A stretch of 10,658 nucleotides of DNA from Peptococcaceae bacterium (lineage in GTDB: Bacteria; Bacillota; Peptococcia; DRI-13; UBA5745): positions 1 through 10,658 of the forward strand of contig JAISDM010000182.1 in the NCBI GenBank assembly GCA_031264885.1, written 5' to 3'. Under the pieces are notes generated by a model. It saw nothing but the letters and a program-made list of their open reading frames with translations. It did not search any database and was not told where the DNA came from. Of the stretch, positions 1 through 7,092 are shown piece after piece. Numbering within the stretch: the stretch's first letter is position 1; each line of letters starts with the position of its first letter. The translations under genes were made by a program, and so were the position numbers.

Positions 1-431
1 CCTGTGTCTTTGTCGGACAGGTACACAAGCAAACCGCCGTAGCGGTAGTTCGAGAAAACAAGTTCTTCGATGGATGTGCCGTCCGGCTTGATGTAGCAGT
101 GCTGCTCGTTGTTGATGGAGAGGTGATAATTGTTGGACGGCACGGTCTGACGGACGATGTAATAGCCGCTGGGGATGCCGGAGAGGACGATCACGCCGCT
201 TGAGTCCGAATCAACCGTAGCGATGAGCGTCCCGTAGCCGCCGCTCAGAGCGTCGTTGGAATAGTAAATCTCGAAGCGGGCGCCGCCGAGCATGGTGTGG
301 GTCACGATGTCCTCGATCTTGATCACGATGGAATTCAGCGGATAGTTCTCCGCCGCGTCCGCGATACGGGCAGTCAGGCATACGCAAAATATGACCGTGA
401 GCAGAAGCGCGGTCGGTTTCTTGAGATTCAT
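1..431 (-). CDS. Cna-B/SpaA-type exported surface protein, N-terminal part only
   Basis: This is an open frame starting at the ATG at 431 and running off the left edge of the window, so only about 143 residues are visible. The start is supported by CAGGAGGG seven bases upstream. Residues 1-26 form a signal peptide (basic MNLKK, hydrophobic core, cleavage near ADA-AEN). Residues 33-130 read as one Cna-B/SpaA-like beta-sandwich: strand IVIKIED, GGARFEIYY, a SGIPSGYYIVRQ strand, and closing ELVFSNY. The usual Glu of the ExxAPEGY motif is Gln here (IVRQTVP), so the intramolecular Lys-Asn isopeptide bond may not form normally. A second domain starts at about GGLLVYLSDKDTG. The gene begins 28 nt after the stop of the giant Cna-B protein and is very likely co-transcribed with it. 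It may be a pilin-like partner or a paralogue. Whether it has a sorting signal cannot be seen. Confidence 0.82.
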   Translation of the reverse strand, partial: MNLKKPTALLLTVIFCVCLTARIADAAENYPLNSIVIKIEDIVTHTMLGGARFEIYYSNDALSGGYGTLIATVDSDSSGVIVLSGIPSGYYIVRQTVPSNNYHLSINNEQHCYIKPDGTSIEELVFSNYRYGGLLVYLSDKDT

Positions 432-459
432 ATGGTTCCCTCCTGTTTTTATAGGTGGT

Positions 460-3400
460 TTACATACTGCCGAATTTGACGGTAATGCCGGGATAGTTGG
501 GGTTCAAAAAAATAACGCCGCCAATGGGCGGCACGGCGGGTGAAGGCTCAAGCGATGGTTCAGGAGAAGCTTCTGGCGAAGGCGCGGGGCTTGACGCAGG
601 CGACGGCACGGGACTTGGCACAGGTGAAATCATTGGACTCGACACGGGAACAGGCGTCGCCGCGCCCAGGGGATCGCCGCTGCCGTTGGTGATCGTCATA
701 TTCCCGAAGGCGCCACCGCTTCCGGCGGACATATTCCCGCCGCCCGCGCCGCCGCAGTTGCCCGCGCAGAGTGTGGAACACAAATAGCCGCACCAGTCGC
801 CGCAAGCGCCCCGCTCTCCGCTGTTCGGATTCGTGCGCGGATCCACGTACAAATCTTCGCGAGTCTGCTCATAGGTGTAACTGTTTTCACCCGGCGCGAG
901 GTGCGTCCGCACGGTCGGATTCGTTGGCAAACTGTATCCCGGCGCGGGCTTGATTTCCGTCAGGACATACCAGCCGGGGAGAACGTGGGAAATGACGATC
1001 AGCCCGCATTGGGTACGGTACTCACCGAGAGATGTCACGCCGCCCGCCGGACTTTCATAGTCCACGCGGTAGGTTGCGTCGCTGACCCCGCGCCCGGTCA
1101 GGCCGTTGGTCTTGATGAATATAAGCGTTGGTTTCAGGAAGTTTTCGTAGATTATTTCCGTCGGCTCGTACCATTTGAGCAGAACCTGCTTGATGGGATT
1201 CACGCTCAGCAAGTATTCAGTCGGGGGCAAAACCTCAGTCACGGTATAGACCGCTTCTTCCAGCAAGTAGCCGGTTGCGGGAGAAAGTTCGATTTTGCCG
1301 TCCGCGTCCGTGAGAAATTCGCCGATGGTTTCGCCTTCCGTCCGCCGAACCGTAAATTTCACGTCCCGGAGTGGTTCCCCCGTCACCGCGTCGCGTTTCA
1401 GGATGCGGAGTATCGGGCGGGGGCGGTCAAAAAACTCCAATTGTTTGTTGTCGCCGCCCTCCAAAAGGATTTCCTTCCGCGCGTCATCCTTGAAATAGCC
1501 ATAGGGTTCGTCGATCTCTTGTATGGAGTAAATACCGGGGTCAAGATCCGTCCAGGTGTACCTGCCGTCCGCGCCGGTGATTTGAGTTTCACTCCAGGTT
1601 TCGCCCTCGGTTCGCCACAACCGGAAACTCGCGCCCGCAAGCGGCTCATTGCTCAACTCGTCATACTTGACAATGGTCAGCGTGGGTTTTTTGAGATTCG
1701 TGAATATCACGGGACTGGTCTGTCCCCATCGCAATTCGATGTCCTTATGCTGTGGGTTTAAGACGTAGCCATCGGGGGCGACGATTTCGTCGATGCTGTA
1801 GACCGCTTCATCCAGCAAGTAGCCAGTTGCCGGAGAAAGCTCAATTCTACCGTCCGCGTCCGTCAAAAATTCTCCGACCGTTTCGCCTTCGGTCTTTTGG
1901 ACTTTGAACTTCGCCCCGGCCAGCGGTTCTTTTGTTTGCTCGTCCAGCTTGACGATCTCCAGAACCGGGCGCGAGCGGTTGTCGAATTTCACCGTCACGT
2001 GTTCGCCGCCTGCCAAATACACGTCTTTGGGCTGGTTTGCGATCAGGTAGCCATAAGGGGCGGCGATTTCTGTCACGGTATACCAGCCATCGGCGAGGTT
2101 CTCCAGTGTGATCACGCCGTCTGCGTCTGTCATGCCCTCAAATACGATGGAACCGTCCTTATGTCTCACGGAAAATTCCGTGTCCGCCAGTGGCAGGCCC
2201 GTTCCTTCATCGTATTTACGGATGGTCAGGCTGGGTTTACGCAGATTTGTGAACTGCGCCACGCCTGTGCGATTGGGGAACAGCGTGATCAATTGAGGCG
2301 GATTGCCGAGCAAATAGCCCTCCGGCGCGAGGGTTTCCGTGATCTCATAGACGCCCGGGTCCAGATCATATAGCCAAGCTTCTCCCGCCGCGTCTGTGGT
2401 GACGTTTTCCAGCGTGGCGCTGTCGGCCTGGCGTACCGTAAAGCTCGCACCTGCCAGCGCCGCGCCTGTCTTTTCATCGCACTTGACGATTTTCAAATCG
2501 GGTTTATGCGCGTTGTTGACGACGAGGGTGGAAGTTTTGCCTGGGAAAAGTTCTATGTGATACTCGGTCGTATCGGCGACATAGCCTTCCGGCGCAACCA
2601 ATTCTTGAGCGGAATATACGCCCGAAAACAGGTTGTCTATGAGGATGCGTCCATCCACATCCGTCACCCGGTCCAAGTAATGGGCGCCGTCCTCAATTCT
2701 GGCGATCCGGAAAATCGCGCCGGCCAGCCGAAGCCCAGTCTTGGAATCCAGCTTGATGATCTCAGCGGAGGGTTTTCGGGTATTCGTAAAGACAAACTGC
2801 GCGTTTTCGCCGGGATTGATCTGTACCGTGCGGATGGCGTCGTCTATGAGATAGTCCTCCGGCGCGGTCAGTTCTTGAACCGTGTACGCGCCCGGTTCCA
2901 GCGCGGAAAGGTCGATTTCTCCGTTCACATCGGTGGTATACTCATTCGCGAACGGGCCGCCCACTTGCGCGATGCGATACCGCGCGTTGGGCAGCGGGGC
3001 GAGGGTGGCGCTGTCCACCTTCACCAGCCAGATACCCGGTTTGACCAGGTTGAAGAAGATCAACTCGGCGATATATCCCTGACCGTCGCTGATTTCAATC
3101 CATTGGGCGGTGGTATCCAACACATAGGGTTCCACAGTGGCAACCTCACGGGCGGTGTAGGTTCCCGCAGGCAGGTTCAAAAGTTCGATTTTGCCCCAAG
3201 CGTCGGTCACGTAAACGCCGAATAATTCGCCGTCATGCCATACTTCAAAGCTGACGCCCTCGATGGCGGTCATCGTCTGGCGGTCGAACTTTGTAATGCG
3301 TAAGCCCGGCTTGGCCTTATCGGTCAGCACATAGGAGGTTTCGCCCTCGCTTTGCGGTACGACGTTCACGGTGTGAACGGTGGCATCCAGCGCGTAGCCC

Positions 3401-4944
3401 TCCGGCGCGGCGATTTCCTCGATCTCATAAGCACCTGCAGGCAGTTTAGCGAACACGGTGGAACCAGAGGAATCCGTGGAACCTTCCTGGGTCGCGTTGG
3501 TCACAATATTGCGTATGCGGATCGCCGCGCCGGCCAGGGGTCTGCCGTTCGCCGCGTCGCGCTTGACGACACGCAGGGTTCCGTAAGGCGCGTTGACAAA
3601 AGTCAGTTCGGCGGTTTCATTATAGCGTACCGTCACGTTTTGCGTCTTGATTTCAGGCGGCAAGTGGTAGAGCGGCGGGGATGTTTCCGTTACCGTGTAA
3701 TTGCCCAAGACGGAGAGGGGAATGTAGATCGCACCGCTGTCGTCCGTGGCAAGGGAGTAGATGCGCTGTCCTTCCGGGTTGAGGATGTCAAAAATCGCGC
3801 CCGCCAGCGGCGCGTCTGTACCTTGTTCCAATTTGCGAATGATCAGACCGGTACCCTGCCCAGAAGTAATCTTTCCCGGCGCTTTCGCGTATTGAGACGC
3901 GAAAGCGGCGCTCAGCGGTATCTTAGGATCGCGTTCCACGAGGTATCTTTGATATTTGTTCCTGTCCGCTTCAGCGTAAGCGATGTAGATATCGTCGTTA
4001 TTCAAAAGTCCTTCCGCCAACAATGTCGGCGGAGTGTCCGCATCCGGATCTACCTGTGACGCGGGATATTTGACGGTCGCTTTGCCCCAGAATCCAGTTC
4101 CGTCGCCGCGATCTTCCAATGCCACAAAAAGACTGGCTGTGATGTCCTCTCCGCTTGAGCCAAGAACGACGGTTCCGGTCGGCGGCGGGCTTTCCCACGC
4201 AAGTTGAACGCTGTTGGTATCAATGTTGATGGAACTCCAGGCGGAACTGTTGATGATGATTTCCTGCACAAAATATTCTTCGGAGGCGTCCAGGTTTGCC
4301 GTGGTGGTTTTGCCCGTGACCGTGATCTTGGGTTCCGGCACGGTGTTGGCCAATCCTTTGTTATATATCTCAATGGCGGCGGCCCGCACCCGCAGCGCCT
4401 CGGGATCACTGTCCCCATATTTGGGATTGACGGTCAAAGCGTTGGGATCGCTGTCCAGGATATACAGCCACAGCGCCAGCTTGGTGGCGTAATACCCTTC
4501 CTCACGGGTTTCGAGACCCATGGTGGACAATCTCATATGGGGATGCCCATAGCCAAGAATCCCTTGATACTTCTGGTCGCCGACTTTTTCGCCCCGGATG
4601 TAAGTGGCGGTATCGCTGCCGTCGTCGCTGTTTGGGCCTACCTCCGTTACAATCTGGTACGCGCCGCCTTTGGCGGGATCAATACAGTACACCGGATGTT
4701 CCTCAATCTCCCCCGTGCGTTCGTTGTCGTAGTAAAAATAGGAATACCGCAGTTCAACAGTACCTATGCCGGGGAGCATGAGCCAGTCCAGGTTCGTATC
4801 GTCAAATCCGACTTTGAGTTCGGAAAGCGCATCCTCTATTGTGTCGCCTTCCCCCCATTGCGCCGCGAACGCCGCGTCCGAGAATGAGAATACGCTCATT
4901 GCCAGCAATACGGCCATGAGCGCGGATATGATTCTTTTATTCAT
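460..4944 (-). CDS. Giant surface adhesin: thioester-like head, 11 Cna-B repeats, cysteine ladder, Pro/Ser stalk
   Basis: This 1494-residue protein starts at 4944 with GGGAGGT just upstream. Residues 1-28 are a signal peptide (AFA-AQ). Residues 30-200 resemble Gram-positive thioester (TQXA) adhesin domains: Cys87 sits in VYCIDP and the second motif is ATKLALW, with Lys155 where the family has Gln. Residues 200-360 are an extra beta-rich region. Eleven Cna-B/SpaA domains of about 90 residues follow (365-1360), most with the KxD lysine, the E-x-x-APEGY glutamate and a closing FTN asparagine that normally make an isopeptide bond. The C-terminus has five cysteines at exact 4-residue spacing (1381-1397), a Gly-rich stretch, a Pro/Ser stalk (about 1431-1473) and a short tail, VIFLNPNYPGITVKFGSM. 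There is no LPXTG motif, C-terminal membrane helix or SLH domain, so how it is held on the cell is unclear. By analogy with known thioester/Cna-B adhesins it probably mediates adhesion, perhaps between mating cells; that role is inferred. Confidence 0.93.
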   Translation of the reverse strand: MNKRIISALMAVLLAMSVFSFSDAAFAAQWGEGDTIEDALSELKVGFDDTNLDWLMLPGIGTVELRYSYFYYDNERTGEIEEHPVYCIDPAKGGAYQIVTEVGPNSDDGSDTATYIRGEKVGDQKYQGILGYGHPHMRLSTMGLETREEGYYATKLALWLYILDSDPNALTVNPKYGDSDPEALRVRAAAIEIYNKGLANTVPEPKITVTGKTTTANLDASEEYFVQEIIINSSAWSSINIDTNSVQLAWESPPPTGTVVLGSSGEDITASLFVALEDRGDGTGFWGKATVKYPASQVDPDADTPPTLLAEGLLNNDDIYIAYAEADRNKYQRYLVERDPKIPLSAAFASQYAKAPGKITSGQGTGLIIRKLEQGTDAPLAGAIFDILNPEGQRIYSLATDDSGAIYIPLSVLGNYTVTETSPPLYHLPPEIKTQNVTVRYNETAELTFVNAPYGTLRVVKRDAANGRPLAGAAIRIRNIVTNATQEGSTDSSGSTVFAKLPAGAYEIEEIAAPEGYALDATVHTVNVVPQSEGETSYVLTDKAKPGLRITKFDRQTMTAIEGVSFEVWHDGELFGVYVTDAWGKIELLNLPAGTYTAREVATVEPYVLDTTAQWIEISDGQGYIAELIFFNLVKPGIWLVKVDSATLAPLPNARYRIAQVGGPFANEYTTDVNGEIDLSALEPGAYTVQELTAPEDYLIDDAIRTVQINPGENAQFVFTNTRKPSAEIIKLDSKTGLRLAGAIFRIARIEDGAHYLDRVTDVDGRILIDNLFSGVYSAQELVAPEGYVADTTEYHIELFPGKTSTLVVNNAHKPDLKIVKCDEKTGAALAGASFTVRQADSATLENVTTDAAGEAWLYDLDPGVYEITETLAPEGYLLGNPPQLITLFPNRTGVAQFTNLRKPSLTIRKYDEGTGLPLADTEFSVRHKDGSIVFEGMTDADGVITLENLADGWYTVTEIAAPYGYLIANQPKDVYLAGGEHVTVKFDNRSRPVLEIVKLDEQTKEPLAGAKFKVQKTEGETVGEFLTDADGRIELSPATGYLLDEAVYSIDEIVAPDGYVLNPQHKDIELRWGQTSPVIFTNLKKPTLTIVKYDELSNEPLAGASFRLWRTEGETWSETQITGADGRYTWTDLDPGIYSIQEIDEPYGYFKDDARKEILLEGGDNKQLEFFDRPRPILRILKRDAVTGEPLRDVKFTVRRTEGETIGEFLTDADGKIELSPATGYLLEEAVYTVTEVLPPTEYLLSVNPIKQVLLKWYEPTEIIYENFLKPTLIFIKTNGLTGRGVSDATYRVDYESPAGGVTSLGEYRTQCGLIVISHVLPGWYVLTEIKPAPGYSLPTNPTVRTHLAPGENSYTYEQTREDLYVDPRTNPNSGERGACGDWCGYLCSTLCAGNCGGAGGGNMSAGSGGAFGNMTITNGSGDPLGAATPVPVSSPMISPVPSPVPSPASSPAPSPEASPEPSLEPSPAVPPIGGVIFLNPNYPGITVKFGSM
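754..804 (-). other. CX3CX3CX3CX3C cysteine ladder at the adhesin C-terminus
   Basis: Codons 1381-1397 of the giant adhesin encode cysteines at positions 1381, 1385, 1389, 1393 and 1397, flanked by Gly-rich sequence (GERGAC before, NCGGAGGG after). Elsewhere this long exported protein has very few cysteines, notably Cys87 of the thioester-like motif. The five are in an exact i, i+4 pattern. Disulfide linkage, metal binding or a covalent modification are all possible; the sequence does not decide between them. Confidence 0.85.
865..3852 (-). repeat. Array of 11 Cna-B/SpaA domain repeats within the giant adhesin
   Basis: Domains begin at about residues 365, 456, 547, 637, 726, 816, 905, 994, 1087, 1178 and 1272, a period near 90 residues (270 bp). 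The marker sequences are [I/V]xKxD near the start, PLAGAxF ten residues later, TE-x-x-AP-x-GY about two thirds through, and a closing FTN followed by xxKP. The closing residue is Asp rather than Asn in domains 2 (VLTDKAKP) and 9 (EFFDRPRP). Domain 11 lacks a clear closing Asn (TYEQTRED), so it is probably not cross-linked. Confidence 0.9.
1243..1902 (-). repeat. Recent two-domain duplication inside the Cna-B array
   Basis: Residues 1015-1052 (nt 1789-1902, domain 8) and 1197-1234 (nt 1243-1356, domain 10) are nearly identical. Both carry TEGET[V/I]GEFLTDADG, then a KIEL/RIEL strand, SPATGYLL and [D/E]EAVY. They lie 546 bp (182 residues, two domains) apart. At DNA level, long stretches match, for example around AGCAAGTAGCC and GTTTCGCCTTC. 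The other neighbouring domains are much more diverged, which suggests a later duplication or gene conversion in steps of two domains. Confidence 0.8.
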
Positions 4945-4980
4945 ATGACCTCCCGTTTATTTCCCTTCTGTTTTTGATAT

Positions 4981-5008
4981 AAAAAAGGCAGCCCTCATAA
5001 GGACTGCC
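4981..5008 (-). terminator. Intrinsic terminator between the SLH/CAP gene and the giant adhesin
   Basis: On the minus-strand RNA, GGCAGUCCU pairs with AGGGCUGCC (nine pairs including one G-U) around a UAUG loop, followed directly by six U residues (4981-4986). The plus-strand version has a C-A mismatch and no U tract, so it works leftward. It lies about 110 nt after the SLH/CAP stop and its U tract ends 36 nt before the adhesin start codon. A transcript reaching the adhesin therefore probably has to pass through it, so it may be an attenuator as well as the end of the upstream unit. The rest of the 4945-5117 gap shows no gene and no convincing promoter. Confidence 0.82.
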
Positions 5009-5117
5009 TGCAATGAACACATGTGAAAATCAATGTCGTATGTGGTTTTCAATCAACATGGTCGTTGCCGAATCTCAATCATACAGTATATCGAATTCTC
5101 CTGATACGCCGCACCCG

Positions 5118-6200
5118 TTATTTGGATTGTATGAATTGCTGTACCCACGCAAAGCCGTGTTTCCCCCGTACAAGTCCTACGCCGATGTGGGTATAATCTT
5201 TATCAAGAATGTTTTCCCTGTGACCTTCGGATGCCATCCAGCCGGCGACGGCGTCCGCTGCGGAAATATCCATAACCGATATGTTCTCTCCGGCGACTGA
5301 GCATGGGATTCCAAAAGTCTGCACCATTTGCAATATATTACCGTACACAGGCGATACATGTCCGTAATAATGATTTTCTTTCATATCACGCGCTTTTGCC
5401 ATGCTGCTTGTCACCAGCTCCGACATCATCCGCAATGCGGGCAGTCCAGCCTTTTCCCGTTCGATATTGGTAAGCCGGACGGCTTCCAGCGCCATCGCTT
5501 CCAATTCTTCCTGTGTGTATGTCTCTTTCAGCACGGGCGTAGGTGTGGGTTCCGGCAAAGGCGTAGGTTCAGGCGTGGATAATGGCGCCGATACCGTTCT
5601 CGGATGCGTTTCCGCGTAATAAGCCAGAACCCGGACCATCGCTTCCGCCGCTTCGCCTCGGGTAACCGTCTCACCCTCCATGCCTGTCCCCGGGATCAAC
5701 CCCACATCCCGCGCCTTGTCCACCGATGTGTCAAAGCTGATTTCGTTCTTAGGGACACGGCTGTAGCGCAAGAGGACGACACAAGCTGTTTTAGGGCTGA
5801 CCAGTCCTTGGGGATCGAATAATTCCACCGATATACCTCCCATATAGCCCATTTCGTAACAATACTCTACATAAGGCAGCGCCCAATTCGGCAAATCCGT
5901 GAACGGATGGTAGCGGCGCGTAGGATCGCGGAATCGCGTTTCACCCCACCTGTGCCAATCGTCCAAGCTGAACGGCGGATTCGTGAAATCCATGCGGGTG
6001 AGGTACATCGCAAGTTCCGCTCGGGTCAGGGTTTGATCCAAATTCAGATTGCCTTTTGCATCTGGTTCGTAAATGCCGCGATCCACAAGATACGCCGCGG
6101 CGATTTCTTCGTTGCTCGCAGCAAGGGCATAGCCGCTTCCAAACATCAAACCCAATATGATCACAATACCGGATATTAAAAAATTGATTTTTCGATTCAT
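5118..6200 (-). CDS. Secreted SLH-domain protein with C-terminal CAP (SCP/YkwD-like) domain
   Basis: The protein has 360 residues when started at the ATG at 6200, which has GGAGGT seven bases upstream. The in-frame ATG at 6215 overlaps that Shine-Dalgarno and is unlikely to be the start. Residues 2-28 are a signal peptide (ALAA-S). Residues 30-200 hold about three S-layer-homology modules (LTRAELAMYLTRM; FTDLPNWALPYVEYC followed by GLVSPKTACVVLLRY; VTRGEAAEAMVRVL). These usually bind secondary wall polymers. A Pro/Thr linker (about 200-224, EPTPLPEPTPTP) leads to a CAP domain (about 230-357) with family landmarks GHVSP, AGENI, W-MASEGHRENIL and THIGVG, including the two conserved histidines and the glutamates. 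CAP proteins of bacteria are secreted, but most have no known biochemical activity. The gene has its own promoter and a terminator after it, so it is probably a single-gene unit. Its role on this element is not known; it could be surface cargo. Confidence 0.9.
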   Translation of the reverse strand: MNRKINFLISGIVIILGLMFGSGYALAASNEEIAAAYLVDRGIYEPDAKGNLNLDQTLTRAELAMYLTRMDFTNPPFSLDDWHRWGETRFRDPTRRYHPFTDLPNWALPYVEYCYEMGYMGGISVELFDPQGLVSPKTACVVLLRYSRVPKNEISFDTSVDKARDVGLIPGTGMEGETVTRGEAAEAMVRVLAYYAETHPRTVSAPLSTPEPTPLPEPTPTPVLKETYTQEELEAMALEAVRLTNIEREKAGLPALRMMSELVTSSMAKARDMKENHYYGHVSPVYGNILQMVQTFGIPCSVAGENISVMDISAADAVAGWMASEGHRENILDKDYTHIGVGLVRGKHGFAWVQQFIQSK

Positions 6201-6223
6201 CCGATACACCTCCATTTACCGAT

Positions 6224-6252
6224 ATTGTACTTTTTTGTCGTTTGATTTGCAA
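6224..6252 (-). promoter_or_regulatory. Sigma-A type promoter of the SLH/CAP gene
   Basis: The minus strand has TTGCAA (6247-6252) as -35 and TACAAT (6224-6229) as -10, separated by exactly 17 bases. The -10 box matches the consensus at five of six positions and the -35 at four of six. Predicted initiation near 6217 gives a leader of about 17 nt that includes the GGAGGT ribosome site. The rest of the 6201-6294 gap holds nothing else I can identify. Confidence 0.68.
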
Positions 6253-6294
6253 CAACAATCATTGAATCCGGCAAAAAACGGCGATTGGCATGTG

Positions 6295-7092
6295 TCAGGA
6301 AACCTGTCTGGCTTGCACACATACCCGTAACTCTGGAATATCGCGGACGCAGGTATATAGGCTGACGATGTTTTCTTCGGTTCGGCCCAACCGTGATAAA
6401 TCCGTTTCGCAGACCTGGCCGACAAAATAAACCTCATAGGTACGTGTGCCGAGTTTGGTGGTATAGATGACTTGGTCACCGCTTTTCAATGTGTGGATCT
6501 TCTCAAAATAATCTGCTAAGCCCCTGTTGTGCGCGGCAAATCCCACATTGCCATCCCAGCAGCTCGTCGATTTGAAATGCCCGATCCCTTTTTTGAGATT
6601 TTCCAGACTCTCGTCCTCATACACTCTGGCTGTAACGCTCAGTTTTGGAATGGAGAGCGCGCCAATGGATCCGTCCGCATAGAATAGGTTGTCCGGCAGC
6701 GTGAATTTGCTGGAATATGACAGTGATACGGACGATTCAACAGTTGAGGGGGGAATCGTAGTTCCGCCGGCGCCGGATATGTTAGCGGTTGTGACACTTG
6801 AACCGCTAATCGGGGCGCCACTTGAAAGGCCGGGTGTCAGCGGCGCGCCGATTCCCAATGTGTTAGAACCGGGACTGCCGAAGGATGGGGGGATCATGGC
6901 GCTGTCCTTGCTGCGGTTAATATTGTCGGTTTCGGTTGGGCCGCTACCGATGGTCATGACTTCATCGACAGACGTCGGTTTGCCAAACAGGCCAGGCTCA
7001 GCTCCTTTCACCGTCTCCACGGCCAATGCTTGAGTTGCCGACAGCATCGTCAGCATAAGGGTCAGTGTCGTCATCATCAAAGTTCTTTTCAT
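6295..7092 (-). CDS. Class D-like sortase with long exported spacer
   Basis: From the ATG at 7092 the protein has 265 residues. The longer frame from 7146 lacks a ribosome site and would put 18 charged residues before the signal peptide; AAAGGAGA lies ten bases before 7092. Residues 1-25 are a signal peptide or membrane anchor (MKRTLMMTT to SATQALA). Residues 26-130 are a Ser/Gly/Pro/Thr-rich spacer. The catalytic domain (about 135-265) has the sortase triad: His188 in GFAAHNRG, Cys248 in SLYTC, and Arg256 in ELRVC. The GIGHF-STS-WDGN segment before the histidine is typical of class D enzymes as I know them. It should cleave a sorting signal and join the protein to the wall or to a pilus subunit. 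No complete protein in this window has an LPXTG-like signal, so its substrate is elsewhere or unconventional. The gene starts inside the preceding gene (95-nt overlap), implying translational coupling. Confidence 0.9.
   Translation of the reverse strand: MKRTLMMTTLTLMLTMLSATQALAVETVKGAEPGLFGKPTSVDEVMTIGSGPTETDNINRSKDSAMIPPSFGSPGSNTLGIGAPLTPGLSSGAPISGSSVTTANISGAGGTTIPPSTVESSVSLSYSSKFTLPDNLFYADGSIGALSIPKLSVTARVYEDESLENLKKGIGHFKSTSCWDGNVGFAAHNRGLADYFEKIHTLKSGDQVIYTTKLGTRTYEVYFVGQVCETDLSRLGRTEENIVSLYTCVRDIPELRVCVQARQVS

Noticed and set aside
460..560. A hidden LPXTG signal reached by slippage at the T7 run (506-512) near the adhesin 3' end
   Set aside because: Both alternative frames were read: one stops at once and the other gives a short basic tail without LPXTG or a hydrophobic helix.
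901..1761. Long plus-strand open frame opposite the Cna-B array (286 codons)
   Set aside because: It lies entirely antisense to well-formed Cna-B domains, has no ribosome site and no recognisable domain. Long antisense frames are expected opposite GC-rich repetitive coding DNA. The same applies to the plus-strand frames at 2506-3225, 3352-4059 and 4204-4887.
5013..5060. Imperfect repeat and inverted repeat (TGTGAAAATCAATG and TGTGGTTTTCAATC) after the terminator
   Set aside because: Only six paired bases with a long loop in AT-rich sequence; this can easily arise by chance and has no associated mobile-element ends.
6201..6215. Upstream in-frame ATG (6215) for the SLH/CAP protein
   Set aside because: This ATG forms part of the GGAGGT region that serves the ATG at 6200, and the promoter would leave almost no leader.
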